64,000 bases of DNA, taken from NCBI GenBank assembly GCA_029261995.1, contig JAJDAF010000055.1, forward strand, positions 123,343-187,342, read 5' to 3'. Positions 24,522 through 33,862 of this stretch are shown here, one piece after another. The notes under the pieces were generated by a model. That model did no database searches, was not told where the DNA came from, and saw only the letters and a list, made by a program, of their open reading frames with translations. Positions within the stretch are counted from its first letter, which is position 1; every line of letters starts with the position of its first letter. Position numbers and translations under genes: made by a program. The DNA is from Candidatus Zhuqueibacterota bacterium (lineage in GTDB: Bacteria; Zhuqueibacterota; Zhuqueibacteria; Oceanimicrobiales; Oceanimicrobiaceae).

Positions 24522-24587
24522 AACTCTGACAGGGTTTCGACCCTTTTTTTATGCCTGAAACGGTTAACATCAAACCCTGTCAGAGTT
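24522..24587. repeat. 16-bp perfect inverted repeat, possible terminator
   Basis: AACTCTGACAGGGTTT at 24522-24537 pairs perfectly with AAACCCTGTCAGAGTT at 24572-24587 around a 34-base loop. On the minus strand the second arm is followed by TTTTG, and the FAD-oxidase gene ends 48 bp before the structure, so it could terminate that transcript. The long loop is unusual for a terminator; a dispersed palindromic repeat is equally possible. Confidence 0.6.
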
Positions 24588-24635
24588 CGTTTATTTGGAA
24601 ATCATCACACTAGATGAAAAAACTCCAAAGGATGC

Positions 24636-26030
24636 TCACGCCGACGGTTTGATATTTTGATTCATTCGGTAGAGATTTTTAGGATCATATTTGTTTTTTA
24701 TCTGAACCAGGCGGTTCCAGGCTTCTTCGGTGTAAGCGTCTTTGACGCGGCCTTCACCTTCTTCGCTGAGAAAGTTGACATAAACGCCGTTGGCAAACGG
24801 CTGGGTTGAATCGTGAAATTCTTTCGCCCAGGCAAGACACTTTTTGTCTTCATCGGCGTTCTGCCAGCGTGTGTGAATGTTTAGCACAAACGGTGTTTTG
24901 CGCAAGGCATAAGCCGTGGCATTTTCCGGTACGCGGCTCGGAGCGCCTTCCATGTGAGGAATGAAGACCTCGCACTCGTCGGTCGGCATCTTTCCGGCGT
25001 AGTCGACAACCTTATCGATGCACTCGCTCGAAAGCTCCTTCAGGTGGTGCGATTTCCAATAATTGCGGGCGCCATGGGCGACGAGCCCATCGAAACCTGC
25101 CTGCCAGCCGGCCCAGGGGTTCATGCCGGTGTGCTCGCCGTGAAGTTTGCCGAACTCCCGAATCGGGCTTATCAGTTTTTCTCCTTGCTCCCGGTCGCCA
25201 AGGTAGACAAACGGCACCACCACAACCATCTTCCCGTGAACGGATTCAGGCAGAAAAGGAAGCGGCGGCGCGTGGCGGACAACCATCCAGACGGTCATCT
25301 CATCGGGCAGCGTTCGCACATATTCGCTGTGAAATTGAATGTACTGTTTGGCGTTCTCAAACGGATGAACGATGAGACCAGAAAACACCTCGGCGCCAAT
25401 CTCCGCGCATTTGAATTTAAAAGAAGTCACGATGCCGAAATTTCCGCCGCCGCCGCGCAGACCCCAGAACAAATCGGCATTCTCCTTCTCACTGGCGGTA
25501 AGCACGCTTCCGTCCGCGGTCACGACATCCGCGGACAGCAGGTTGTCAACGGTCAGGCCGTGTTTACGGCTGATCCAGCCAAAGCCGCCGCCGAGAGTCA
25601 AGCCGGCCACGCCAGTGTGAGATACGATGCCGGCGGAAGCAGCCAGGCCGTGGCGTTGGGTCTCAACATCGACATCGCCCAGCAGGCAGCCACCGTCAAC
25701 ACGCACGGTTTTATTCTCTTTGTCCACGCGGACGGACCGCATCAGGGACAGGTCTATCATGAGTCCGCCATCGCAGACGGCATTGCCGGCCACGTTGTGC
25801 CCGCCGCCTTTTACCGCAATTTTGAGATGGTGCTCTCTGGCAAAATTCACCGCCTGAACCACATCGTGTGTGCCGAGACAGCGTAGGATAATTGCCGGTT
25901 GGCGGTCGAACATCTCATTCCAGATTGTCCGGGCATCATCGTAGCCGGCTTCTTTGGGCAATAACAATTCACCGCGCACACTTGCCCTGAGTGAATCGAT
26001 TGCCGCGGTATCAACCTTCTTGTGACTCAT
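24636..26030 (-). CDS. FAD-linked oxidase, berberine-bridge-enzyme-like (VAO family)
   Basis: 464 residues from the ATG at 26030, with AGGAGGT five bases upstream; a GTG three bases earlier is too close to the site. The FAD_binding_4 domain has KGGGHNVAGNAVCDGG, whose His is the expected 8-alpha attachment residue, and TLGGGFGWISRKHGLTVDNL. The second covalent Cys of bicovalent BBE enzymes is not evident in that loop. The C-terminal BBE segment is NFLSEEGEGRVKDAYTEEAW…NLYRMNQNI. Relatives oxidise sugars, alkaloids or polyketides with oxygen. There is no signal peptide. It stands alone, divergent from a sigma-factor gene with about 170 bp between starts. Confidence 0.9.
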   Translation of the reverse strand: MSHKKVDTAAIDSLRASVRGELLLPKEAGYDDARTIWNEMFDRQPAIILRCLGTHDVVQAVNFAREHHLKIAVKGGGHNVAGNAVCDGGLMIDLSLMRSVRVDKENKTVRVDGGCLLGDVDVETQRHGLAASAGIVSHTGVAGLTLGGGFGWISRKHGLTVDNLLSADVVTADGSVLTASEKENADLFWGLRGGGGNFGIVTSFKFKCAEIGAEVFSGLIVHPFENAKQYIQFHSEYVRTLPDEMTVWMVVRHAPPLPFLPESVHGKMVVVVPFVYLGDREQGEKLISPIREFGKLHGEHTGMNPWAGWQAGFDGLVAHGARNYWKSHHLKELSSECIDKVVDYAGKMPTDECEVFIPHMEGAPSRVPENATAYALRKTPFVLNIHTRWQNADEDKKCLAWAKEFHDSTQPFANGVYVNFLSEEGEGRVKDAYTEEAWNRLVQIKNKYDPKNLYRMNQNIKPSA

Positions 26031-26199
26031 CACCTACCTCCTTTTATGAATGCTCTGGTTTCCTCGATACGCCAACTGCACATCATCCTCATCCTTTGCG
26101 CTTGCGCGCCAAATATTGAAAAAAATCACGGCAACAGGGCTCGAAGTTGTAGTTTTCCTGGCAAGGTTGTATCTTGTCAGAAGAGGAGAGGCCAATTTC

Positions 26200-26772
26200 A
26201 TGAACGACAGCAAGCTTCTGAGCCAACGCATCGCTGCCGGTGATTCCCTGGCGGAACACGAGTTGTTCCGGAAATATGACGGGGAGATCGAAACCATGGT
26301 GCGCATTCGCATGCGTCATGCCGTTTCGGAGCAGGACCGGGAGGATGTCGTGGCTGAGATCAGACACGCCGTGCTGGTGAGTTTGCGCAAAGGCGCATTT
26401 GACCCGCAAGCGGGCAGGACCGTTGGGGCCTACATCGCCGGCATCGCCGCGAATACCATCGGCCAGTTTTTTCGCAAGCGCGAGAGGGGTGAAAAATTCG
26501 TGACCGGACTTGATGGCGAGCCTGAATCCGATTCCAGAAGCCCGCTCGCTGAACTGCTCGACAAAGAGTGCAGGCAGGAGTTGAGCCACTGCCTCAACAA
26601 GCTGAAACCGAAGTACCAGCAGGTTTTGTTGTTGCGAATCTACGAGGGCAAAAGTATTGAGGAGATTTCGCACCAGCTTGGCATCAAGCCCAGGAGGGTT
26701 AGCGAGAGAATTCATTACGCCTTCAAATTGTTTGTCAAGATCTGCAGAAAGAGAGATCTTTTTTCAATATGA
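26200..26772 (+). CDS. ECF-like sigma-70 family RNA polymerase sigma factor
   Basis: 190 residues from the ATG at 26200, with AGAGGAGAG upstream; an open frame to 26050 upstream lacks a site. Region 2 is around residues 15-95 (LFRKYDGEIETMVRIRMRH…AYIAGIAANTIGQFFRKRER). Region 4 is around 125-180 (LSHCLNKLKPKYQQVLLLRI…SIEEISHQLGIKPRRVSERI). The next gene encodes a zinc-finger, membrane-spanning protein with anti-sigma features. This pair, beside a TPR-CHAT gene, recurs in several environmental phyla and is thought to link envelope or stress signals to a caspase-like protease; here the CHAT gene is convergent. Confidence 0.85.
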   Translation: MNDSKLLSQRIAAGDSLAEHELFRKYDGEIETMVRIRMRHAVSEQDREDVVAEIRHAVLVSLRKGAFDPQAGRTVGAYIAGIAANTIGQFFRKRERGEKFVTGLDGEPESDSRSPLAELLDKECRQELSHCLNKLKPKYQQVLLLRIYEGKSIEEISHQLGIKPRRVSERIHYAFKLFVKICRKRDLFSI

Positions 26773-26849
26773 GCAGCCTAGCGACAAAGACTGTAGATGG
26801 GGAGAGACAGATCATGAGAACGAAGTAGATTGAGCCAGGAGAGGTTACA

Positions 26850-27551
26850 GTGGAATGTAATTTGACTGAGCGTGACCAGCTCATCGCAGGTTACGTGACG
26901 GAAGAGCTTTCAGAAAAAGAGATGCGGGACTTTGAGGCGCACTACTTTGAGTGTTCCGTGTGCTCCGAGGGTGTGCGCCTGGCTGCAGCAGCAGCCAGCA
27001 TTCTTGCGGAAGATGGTCCGCGCGTCCTGGCGAATGCGGCTGGTTCGCCTGCAAAAGCGAGTGCGAAACTGGCCAACGTTTTCGGAAGGTCGCCAGAACC
27101 GGCATCGAGCAGCAGACGGTATGTCTTCCCAGCTTTCGCTACAGCGGCGTGCGCAGTTGTGCTTATGATGCTCATCTTTGCGCCAAATGACCGGCGGCAT
27201 GAAGAAAACGCGGTCGTGGCTGGCAACTTCACGCCGGAACCGTACTTCGAAAACCTGGCGACGCAAGTCGTTAGAACGGGGCAGGCGAGTGAGCAGTTCT
27301 CACCAGAGAATGGCGCCAATCTCGACGCTGAAATCCGGCTCGAGTGGCGATCAGGCGAACCGTCATCTGAAGCTGCTCCATACGAAGTTGTGCTTTACAA
27401 TAACAAACGCGATGAAATGCTGCGGTCAACCGTGTCCGGCTCGCAACTGACCATCCATGATGATCTGCCGCCGCCCGGTATTTACTATTGGGCTCTTTTA
27501 ACAGAAGATGAGTTGGTCCATGTCGGATGGTTCTATTATCGCAAACCGTAG
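26850..27551 (+). CDS. Probable anti-sigma factor: zinc-finger, one TM helix, beta-rich external domain
   Basis: 233 residues, GTG start at 26850 with AGGAGAGG just upstream. The N-terminus carries the ZAS-type motif H31-x3-C35-x2-C38 (HYFECSVC) that binds zinc and the cognate sigma factor. A membrane helix follows near 90-110 (FPAFATAACAVVLMMLIFA). The outer part, about 150-233, resembles an Ig-like domain ending GIYYWALLTEDELVHVGWFY. It lies 77 bp after the sigma gene in the same direction. Expected action: it holds the sigma factor at the membrane until an external signal or proteolysis releases it. Its 3' end faces the TPR-CHAT gene with 12 bp between stops. Confidence 0.8.
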   Translation: MECNLTERDQLIAGYVTEELSEKEMRDFEAHYFECSVCSEGVRLAAAAASILAEDGPRVLANAAGSPAKASAKLANVFGRSPEPASSSRRYVFPAFATAACAVVLMMLIFAPNDRRHEENAVVAGNFTPEPYFENLATQVVRTGQASEQFSPENGANLDAEIRLEWRSGEPSSEAAPYEVVLYNNKRDEMLRSTVSGSQLTIHDDLPPPGIYYWALLTEDELVHVGWFYYRKP

Positions 27552-27563
27552 AGGCCACCAAGT

Positions 27564-30500
27564 TCATCTGCCTATCAAAACAAAACTGCTCCAGAGCTTG
27601 GGATGTGCCGTGGCTGGCTCCTCAAGCATTTTCAACTTTGCGGCGTGCAAAGCGGCCGGGTACGGCTGGCCTTGCCGAATCTGCCGGTAAAGTTCGGCCA
27701 TCAGCCGGCCGGTGTGTTCGTCATAAACTTTCCACAGCGAGACGATGATATTTCTGGCGCCGGAGTAGAGAAAACCGCGCGTCAACGCCATCAGTCCCTC
27801 TCCTTCAACCAATTTGCCGAGGCCGCTTTCGCAACTGCTAAGCACAACCAGATCTGCATTCAGTTCGAGATTGTAGGCTTCACGAGCGTAGAGCATGCCG
27901 TCCTCGGTAGTGCTTGAATCATTCGGTTGTGAAAATGCCAGAGCCGAAAGCTGCGGCCTCTCTTCGTTGACCAAGCCGTGAGTCGCCACATGCAGGTACC
28001 GGTATCCCGCTGTGTTCGACTTGAAATTCTCTTCAGAAGCCTGCCTGTGAAAAAAAGCCCTGTGTCGGCCGGACTGGTCTTGCAGCATATTAATGATGGA
28101 CTCAACTTCCTGCTTGCTATATTTCAGCTCCTTGAAGCTCTCGCCGTCCTCCACTGCCCGCAAAAGTTGGTCGCCGGATACATAGTCTTCGAACACTGGC
28201 GCGTTTGCCGCCGAAATGGAGTCGTTGCCCTCTTTATCGCCGAAAACAGGCGCAAAACCGACAAAAAGACCGGTGTAGCGGGGCGTCTTCTTTTGGTGAC
28301 TCTTGAGCCAAAGGGTCGCTGAGTAGTGGTATGAGATTTCGAAATGCCGCGCCAGGTAGTCGAGCCGGGTGAAATCAACGCTGCCTTGAGCCGGACTTTC
28401 ACGTGTCAACAGTGCTTCCAACGGCAGGTAATGCAGGACATCGTCGGGAATGATAACAAGCCGGTCTTTGCCGGCAATCATGTGCGCAACCGGCTCGATT
28501 AAGCAGCCATAAAGCCAACGGCTAGTTTCAACATACTGCCTTTCATCAATGACACGCTTGATGGACGAGACATATCGGTGCGCCATGATTTCGAAGGTGG
28601 AGTCCTTGCGCACAGTCGTGACCTCGAACGCATTGTGCGTCAGCGTAAAAATGTGAATGCTGCTGTCGCCAACAAAGTACTCAATCAGTGCGGTTTGAGC
28701 GCCGAGCGCCGACTGCAGGTCGGAGATCGAGGCAATCTCACGGCGGTACTTCAGATCGTAGTAGTCCGGGTAGTCTTCTTCGAATTGTTCGAGCATCTCG
28801 TCGTACTGTTTCTGCAGGGAAAAGAGCCTGCTTTTTAGGCCAGCGATCTCCTGGGTATTGCGCTGGCCTGTTTTCTTTTTCTCTTCCTGTTGAAGCAGTG
28901 TTTCGTAGCGCGCCAGCTCAATTCTCAATTCTCGCTCTTTGGCGAGTGCCGGCGCCGGAATGCCGCCAAATTGCTTTGCGCCCACTTCCAGGAGTGATTG
29001 CGCCAAAACACCCGCCTTGCTGCGCTCGGATGATCGAAATGCCTCATGCCGATATGTTGCTTTGGTGCCGGTGTTTGCGACTGCAAGCGCAGCTTCAATA
29101 GCTCCGGCGTAGATGTCGCGACTGAGTTCGCCCAGGTACAGCCGTGAGTCTTCCGCCTTGTAGCCTCCGCGCATGCGATCGATCAGCGCCAGCGCCAGCT
29201 CATAAATGCCAACCGCCTCCTGCAGGTCATCCCGGTCATGCGACTCGATTTCGTAGCGTTTCGCCAGGACAGAGGCTTTGAATGACAGGGAGCGTAAGGC
29301 TTCCTGCTCAGAAAGGACACCCGCAAACGGCGTCTCTGCCTCTTGCTCAGATTGGCGATAATTGGGCGCTACTGAAAGAATCGAGGCGTCAATGGATTTG
29401 AGCGAATTTTCAAAATCACGCTGTTTGCAATAAACATCTGCCATCCCACGCAGGGTAGCGGCGACCCATGGATGGGCGTTCCCCAGCGCATTTACCCGAA
29501 TGTCCAGAGCTTTCCGGTAGAATTCCAGAGCCTTGTCGTAGTCTCCCATATTCTGGTAAACAGAAGCGATGTCATGTTGGCTCATAGAAGCATCGACAGC
29601 GTCGTTGCCCAATAAGTTGCGCCTGATGGACAATGCTTGCCAATGATATTTTAGCGCACTCCCATAGTCCTTTTCCCCGGCCAGGGTCCTGCCAATTACG
29701 CCATAGGTGTTTGCCAGACTCCAATGGTTTTCATCAAAAATCTGGCGCTTTATTTTTAATGCCATTTTGAGATATTCGAGGGCCTTGCCGTAATCTTTTT
29801 TCTGGAGGTAGACATAACCAATGTTATGATAACTCGAGGCAACTTTTGAGTCACTTTCTCCAGAAAACTCCTGGTACAATGCCGCGGCTTTCTGATAATA
29901 GTCCAGAGCGCGGTCATAATCGCCGCGATAGTCCAGACCGTCGGCAAGGAGGTAATAGCTTTCCGCCACCTCGGGATGGCTTTCACCGAACAGGCGTCGT
30001 TTGATGCCCAATGCTGTCTTGTAGTATTCTACGGCGCGTTCGTAATCTCCTTTGTTTGCAAACATATAGCCAATTTTATCATAGCTGTGGGCGACATCGG
30101 GATGATCGTCCCCGAACAAACGGCGCCTTATCGATAGCGCCTGGTGGTGAAACTCCAGCGCACGGTCGTAGTCCGGTTTGTGACGCAAGATATCACCACT
30201 CAGCTCGTAGCTGTTAGCCACCCTGGCGTGGTTCTCTCCAAATCGATCACGCACTATCGCCAAGGCAGAGGCATTGTGTTCGAGCGCGAGATCATAGCGG
30301 TCTTGTGACAGATGGATATTTGCCAATTCGGTATGCGTCGCAGCAATATCGGGGTGGTTTGGACCAATCTTGATTGAACCGACCTCAAGCGTTTCAGTCA
30401 AGAGCGCCAGGGCGGTGTCGGGCTTCGACAGCTTCAGCAGATTGCGGGCGATGCCGAGTTTACACCTGATGTACCTCTCCCACTCAGGTCTCTCTTCCAG

Positions 30501-30827
30501 GACGACGGCGCGGACCAGGTAGAGTTGCAGCGCCTTTTCATAGCAAAAAGAAGCGCTATCATAGTTGGTCGCCTTATCCAATAGTCCCGCCCGGCTGAAA
30601 TAAGCATTAGCCACGGCAGAGTCAGGCAATGCAACTGTCGTGTCCACTCGGCTGTAGAGTTGGTCCAGGGGCTTGGTCTTTGAAGCTGTTTCTTTCGATT
30701 GGCAGGAGAAGAAAATCAAAGCCGGCAACAGGCAGACGAAGGCGTGAATACGCAACGTATTGGCAGCGCTCAGTAGCTGCCGACCTCCCCATGGGGAGGT
30801 CAGCACGATTTGAGCTTCGCTACACAT
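27564..30827 (-). CDS. TPR-CHAT lipoprotein (caspase-like protease with kinesin-light-chain-type TPRs)
   Basis: 1087 residues. The N-terminus has a lipoprotein-like signal (FVCLLPALIFFSC, Cys at about 42). Residues 50-490 hold about nine 42-residue TPRs of the kinesin-light-chain kind, each ending '…ALxIRRRLFGExHPxVAxSY'. The C-terminal CHAT domain (about 740-1087) keeps both catalytic residues: His950 in VATHGL and Cys999 in LSSCESG, followed by GARNIIVSLWKV. TPR-CHAT proteins are separase/caspase relatives activated by partner binding (Csx29 is the CRISPR example). No CRISPR genes are here. The convergent sigma/anti-sigma pair is the likely functional partner. The first 30 codons include a 20-bp palindrome, so translation may begin later; the exact start is uncertain. 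Confidence 0.88.
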   Translation of the reverse strand: MCSEAQIVLTSPWGGRQLLSAANTLRIHAFVCLLPALIFFSCQSKETASKTKPLDQLYSRVDTTVALPDSAVANAYFSRAGLLDKATNYDSASFCYEKALQLYLVRAVVLEERPEWERYIRCKLGIARNLLKLSKPDTALALLTETLEVGSIKIGPNHPDIAATHTELANIHLSQDRYDLALEHNASALAIVRDRFGENHARVANSYELSGDILRHKPDYDRALEFHHQALSIRRRLFGDDHPDVAHSYDKIGYMFANKGDYERAVEYYKTALGIKRRLFGESHPEVAESYYLLADGLDYRGDYDRALDYYQKAAALYQEFSGESDSKVASSYHNIGYVYLQKKDYGKALEYLKMALKIKRQIFDENHWSLANTYGVIGRTLAGEKDYGSALKYHWQALSIRRNLLGNDAVDASMSQHDIASVYQNMGDYDKALEFYRKALDIRVNALGNAHPWVAATLRGMADVYCKQRDFENSLKSIDASILSVAPNYRQSEQEAETPFAGVLSEQEALRSLSFKASVLAKRYEIESHDRDDLQEAVGIYELALALIDRMRGGYKAEDSRLYLGELSRDIYAGAIEAALAVANTGTKATYRHEAFRSSERSKAGVLAQSLLEVGAKQFGGIPAPALAKERELRIELARYETLLQQEEKKKTGQRNTQEIAGLKSRLFSLQKQYDEMLEQFEEDYPDYYDLKYRREIASISDLQSALGAQTALIEYFVGDSSIHIFTLTHNAFEVTTVRKDSTFEIMAHRYVSSIKRVIDERQYVETSRWLYGCLIEPVAHMIAGKDRLVIIPDDVLHYLPLEALLTRESPAQGSVDFTRLDYLARHFEISYHYSATLWLKSHQKKTPRYTGLFVGFAPVFGDKEGNDSISAANAPVFEDYVSGDQLLRAVEDGESFKELKYSKQEVESIINMLQDQSGRHRAFFHRQASEENFKSNTAGYRYLHVATHGLVNEERPQLSALAFSQPNDSSTTEDGMLYAREAYNLELNADLVVLSSCESGLGKLVEGEGLMALTRGFLYSGARNIIVSLWKVYDEHTGRLMAELYRQIRQGQPYPAALHAAKLKMLEEPATAHPKLWSSFVLIGR
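30782..30801. promoter_or_regulatory. 20-bp perfect palindrome at the 5' end of the TPR-CHAT gene
   Basis: GACCTCCCCATGGGGAGGTC is perfectly self-complementary over 20 bases. It falls within the first codons of the called TPR-CHAT gene. It contains GGGGAGG, a possible ribosome binding site for a later start (such as the in-frame TTG near the hydrophobic segment), which would place the palindrome in the leader as an operator or hairpin. Confidence 0.45.
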
Positions 30828-30848
30828 AAATCAAGAGGAAGTTATTGT

Positions 30849-31784
30849 TCAATTTGGCTCGCGATTGACTTCAAACTTGAAAACATCCGGCCGGGCATAG
30901 TGACCGGCAGCATCAAACATCCTTTTTGAAGCGGTGACAAGATCGAGATCAATATCGGCATAGATGATGTCTTCTTTCATCTCAAGCGGACCAGCGATAA
31001 ACTCACCTTTCGGATTGACAATGCAGCTATTCCCGGAATTAATCCACTCTCTACCTTCGGGATAGGCTTTCTTGAACTCATAGCGATCCGGAATATCTTC
31101 CATCCGAATGGCCATACAACAACTGACAACGAACATGCCACCTTCTCTGGCAATGTGCCTTAAGCTCAGGAGCCAATTGTCGCTCTTGTCCCACGTGGGG
31201 GCAGCGAGGATTTGTGTTCCGCCGGCGTACATTGCCTGTCGGGCAAGCGGCATATAATTCTCCCAGCAAATCAGGCCTCCCAGTCTTGCAAATGGGGTCT
31301 CAAACACATCCAAGGTGCTACCATCTCCCTGCGCCCAAATCAAACGCTCGCCACCGGTTGGCATCAGTTTGCGACGTTTGCCCATGATGTTGCCATGCGC
31401 ATCGATGAACAAGAGGGTGTTATACAGGCTTGAGTTACTTGCCTCGACGTTGCGTTCGTGCATCCCCATTGCAACGTGAACCTTGGCGCTTTTTGCAGCC
31501 TGACAGAGCTTTTGTGTCGTCTCATCCGGAATAGACACGGCATTGTGCACCAACTCGGTATACAGCTCATTCAAAACCGCACCATGGCTATTCGGAACGA
31601 CCCACACCCAGTCCGGATAGCCCGAAATGAATGCTTCCGGAAACACAACCAGTTTGGCGCCCTCCCGGCCGGCTTGAGCGATTAAATCGCAGGCTTTCTC
31701 GACAGTTGCCTTGCGATTGAGAAAAACTGGGGCTGCCTGAGCAGCAGCGACTTTGAATGTTTTTTGACTTTGACTCACATCCAT
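30849..31784 (-). CDS. Nitrilase (carbon-nitrogen hydrolase family, aliphatic-nitrilase type)
   Basis: 311 residues, with GAGGTACG upstream. The catalytic triad is complete: Glu50 (VVFPEAFISGYP), Lys139 (KRRKLMPTGGER) and Cys173 (LGGLICWENYMP). The 'CWEN' form is characteristic of true nitrilases (branch 1) rather than amidases. It converts organic nitriles to the acid and ammonia in the cytoplasm. It is divergent from the P5C dehydrogenase gene by about 440 bp and is not in an operon with the TPR-CHAT gene, whose start is 21 bp beyond its stop in the same direction; some read-through is possible. Confidence 0.92.
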   Translation of the reverse strand: MDVSQSQKTFKVAAAQAAPVFLNRKATVEKACDLIAQAGREGAKLVVFPEAFISGYPDWVWVVPNSHGAVLNELYTELVHNAVSIPDETTQKLCQAAKSAKVHVAMGMHERNVEASNSSLYNTLLFIDAHGNIMGKRRKLMPTGGERLIWAQGDGSTLDVFETPFARLGGLICWENYMPLARQAMYAGGTQILAAPTWDKSDNWLLSLRHIAREGGMFVVSCCMAIRMEDIPDRYEFKKAYPEGREWINSGNSCIVNPKGEFIAGPLEMKEDIIYADIDLDLVTASKRMFDAAGHYARPDVFKFEVNREPN

Positions 31785-32222
31785 GATCGTACCTCTACTC
31801 CATAATGGATTGAAAACGGACTTCGATTATCTGCCTAACTAAATGGCTATTCAGGAATTGAGAAATGGTAATTCGAGAATCGGAATTCGCCTGCCACAAA
31901 AGCAGCCGGAACGGCTTTGCCAAGCAAATCAGCCAATCATTAACTCAAGAGTGCTCGTGAGAATATCCCTGACTTGGTAATGCTCGGCACAGCGCCATTA
32001 AAACTAACGTTTTCCGCACTCAGAATCAACTGGATTCTGCCTACCGGACCCAACTGGCTGGCTGCCGCCATTCGCGTCCTCCATCTTCTATTCTCTATCT
32101 TCATCCAGCTCTTAGAAAATTCCGAAACACACCACATTGGTATTGAAAAACCGCAATCAATTGCCTATCTTAGCGGGCTTATTTGCCAACATGTACGACT
32201 TTAAAATGTGGAGGAGCTGAAT
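31785..32222. other. Divergent promoter region between nitrilase and P5C dehydrogenase
   Basis: 438 bp with no supported gene. Small overlapping frames at 31940-32204 on both strands lack ribosome binding sites. Divergent promoters for the two flanking genes should lie here; I do not see a clear operator palindrome. A GGAGG at 32210-32214 serves the right-hand gene. Confidence 0.4.
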
Positions 32223-33773
32223 ATGGCTTCAGAATTCAAGAACCACCCCCTGACTGACTTTTCAGTAGACGGAAATCGTCAAAAACAACAAGCTGCGCTG
32301 GATGAAGTCAAGGGCCAGTTTGATCGCGTGCACCCGCTTCATATCGACGGCCGGGACGTCGAAACCGGAGACATTTTCAAATCATACAACCCCTGCCAGA
32401 AAGACCAGGTCGTGGGCAGTTTCCACAAGGCCGGCAAAGACCAGGCCGAGCAGGCCATTCAGGCTGCCAACAAGGCGTTTGAAACCTGGCGTTTCGTGGC
32501 CCCGGCCGAGCGTGCCGAGTATTTGTTCAAGGCTGCCGCTGTCATGCGTCGCCGGCAATTCGAACTCAACGCCTGGATGATCTATGAAACCGGCAAGAAT
32601 TGGGTAGAAGCCGATGCTGACACGGCGGAAGCCATCGACTTCCTCGAGTTCTACGGCCGCGAAATGCTGCGTTACGCCGAAGAGCAGCCACTCACACCCA
32701 TCGCCGGCGAGAAGAATGAGATGTTCTACATTCCTCTGGGCGCGGGCGCCTGTATTCCACCGTGGAATTTCCCTCTCGCTATTCTTTCGGGCATGACCAC
32801 CGCCGCCATCGTGGCCGGCAACACGGTAGTCCTGAAACCGGCCACCGACTCGCCAACCATCGGTTACAAACTCGTTGAAATCATGAAGGAAGTCGGTTTG
32901 CCGGCCGGGGTCTTGAATTTCATCCCAGGCAGCGGCGCGGTGATCGGCGATGGCATTGTCAAGCATCCGAAGATTCGATTTATCTCGTTCACCGGGTCAA
33001 TGGAAATCGGCTTGCGCATCAACCAGTTTGCGGCGACGCCACAAGAAGGCCAAATCTGGATCAAACGCGTCATCGCCGAGATGGGCGGCAAAGACGCCAT
33101 CATCGTCGATAGCGAAGTTGATCTGGATGAGGTCGCGGACGGCGTGGCAGCTTCCGCGTTTGGTTTCCAGGGTCAAAAATGCTCGGCTTGCTCGCGCGCC
33201 ATTGTCGATGCTTCGGTCTACGACGAGTTTCTTGAAAAGCTGGTGGAACGCAGCAAGAAAATCACCATGGGCGCGGTGGAAGATCAGGGCAATTTCATGG
33301 GCGCGGTCATCAACGGCGCCGCTCAGAAAAAGACCCTGGAATATATTGAAATCGGCAAGCAGGAAGGCCGGCTGCTGCTCGGCGGCGAAGCCGGGCCGGA
33401 CAACGGTTACTATGTGCCGCCCACGATTATCGCGGACATCGACTCGAAAGCCAGGCTGGCGCAGGAAGAAGTGTTTGCACCCGTTCTTGCGGTGATAAAA
33501 TCGCGCGATTTCGACCACGCCCTTGAAATCGCCAACGACACGGATTTCGGTTTGACCGGCGCGGTCTACTCGCACAATCGCGCCAAGCTCAACAAGGCCC
33601 GCCAGATTTTTCATGCCGGCAACCTCTACCTGAACCGCAAGTGCACCGGTGCGTTCGTGGGCGGCCACCCGTTCGGCGGCTTCAACATGTCCGGCACGGA
33701 CTCGAAAGCCGGCGGCCGCGACTACCTGCTGCTGTTTGTGCAGGCGAAAACGGTGGCGGAGAAGATTCGGTAG
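32223..33773 (+). CDS. L-glutamate gamma-semialdehyde (P5C) dehydrogenase
   Basis: 516 residues from the ATG at 32223, with GGAGG eight bases upstream. It is an aldehyde dehydrogenase of the P5CDH (RocA/PutA C-terminal) type: PPWNFPLAILSGMTTAAIVAGN, the NAD-binding FTGSMEIG, general base Glu286 in EMGGKDA, and nucleophile Cys320 in FGFQGQKCSACSR. C-terminal FNMSGTDSKAGGRDYLLLF is typical of the proline-catabolic branch. It oxidises glutamate-5-semialdehyde to glutamate with NAD+. No proline dehydrogenase gene is adjacent, so the first step of proline degradation must be encoded elsewhere. Confidence 0.92.
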   Translation: MASEFKNHPLTDFSVDGNRQKQQAALDEVKGQFDRVHPLHIDGRDVETGDIFKSYNPCQKDQVVGSFHKAGKDQAEQAIQAANKAFETWRFVAPAERAEYLFKAAAVMRRRQFELNAWMIYETGKNWVEADADTAEAIDFLEFYGREMLRYAEEQPLTPIAGEKNEMFYIPLGAGACIPPWNFPLAILSGMTTAAIVAGNTVVLKPATDSPTIGYKLVEIMKEVGLPAGVLNFIPGSGAVIGDGIVKHPKIRFISFTGSMEIGLRINQFAATPQEGQIWIKRVIAEMGGKDAIIVDSEVDLDEVADGVAASAFGFQGQKCSACSRAIVDASVYDEFLEKLVERSKKITMGAVEDQGNFMGAVINGAAQKKTLEYIEIGKQEGRLLLGGEAGPDNGYYVPPTIIADIDSKARLAQEEVFAPVLAVIKSRDFDHALEIANDTDFGLTGAVYSHNRAKLNKARQIFHAGNLYLNRKCTGAFVGGHPFGGFNMSGTDSKAGGRDYLLLFVQAKTVAEKIR

Positions 33774-33862
33774 TTTTGCAGATTTCGGTTGCAGACGAGT
33801 TCCCAGGGTAGCTCCAAACGGTAGATACCCTGGGAACTGGACAAACAATGACTTGTAGAAGC

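Noticed and set aside
24954..25886. 310-codon plus-strand frame
   Set aside because: Antisense shadow of the FAD-oxidase gene, which has clear motifs and a good ribosome binding site.
27564..30827. CRISPR-linked TPR-CHAT (Csx29-type) protease
   Set aside because: No Cas7-11 or CRISPR array in the window, and the N-terminus looks like a lipoprotein signal.
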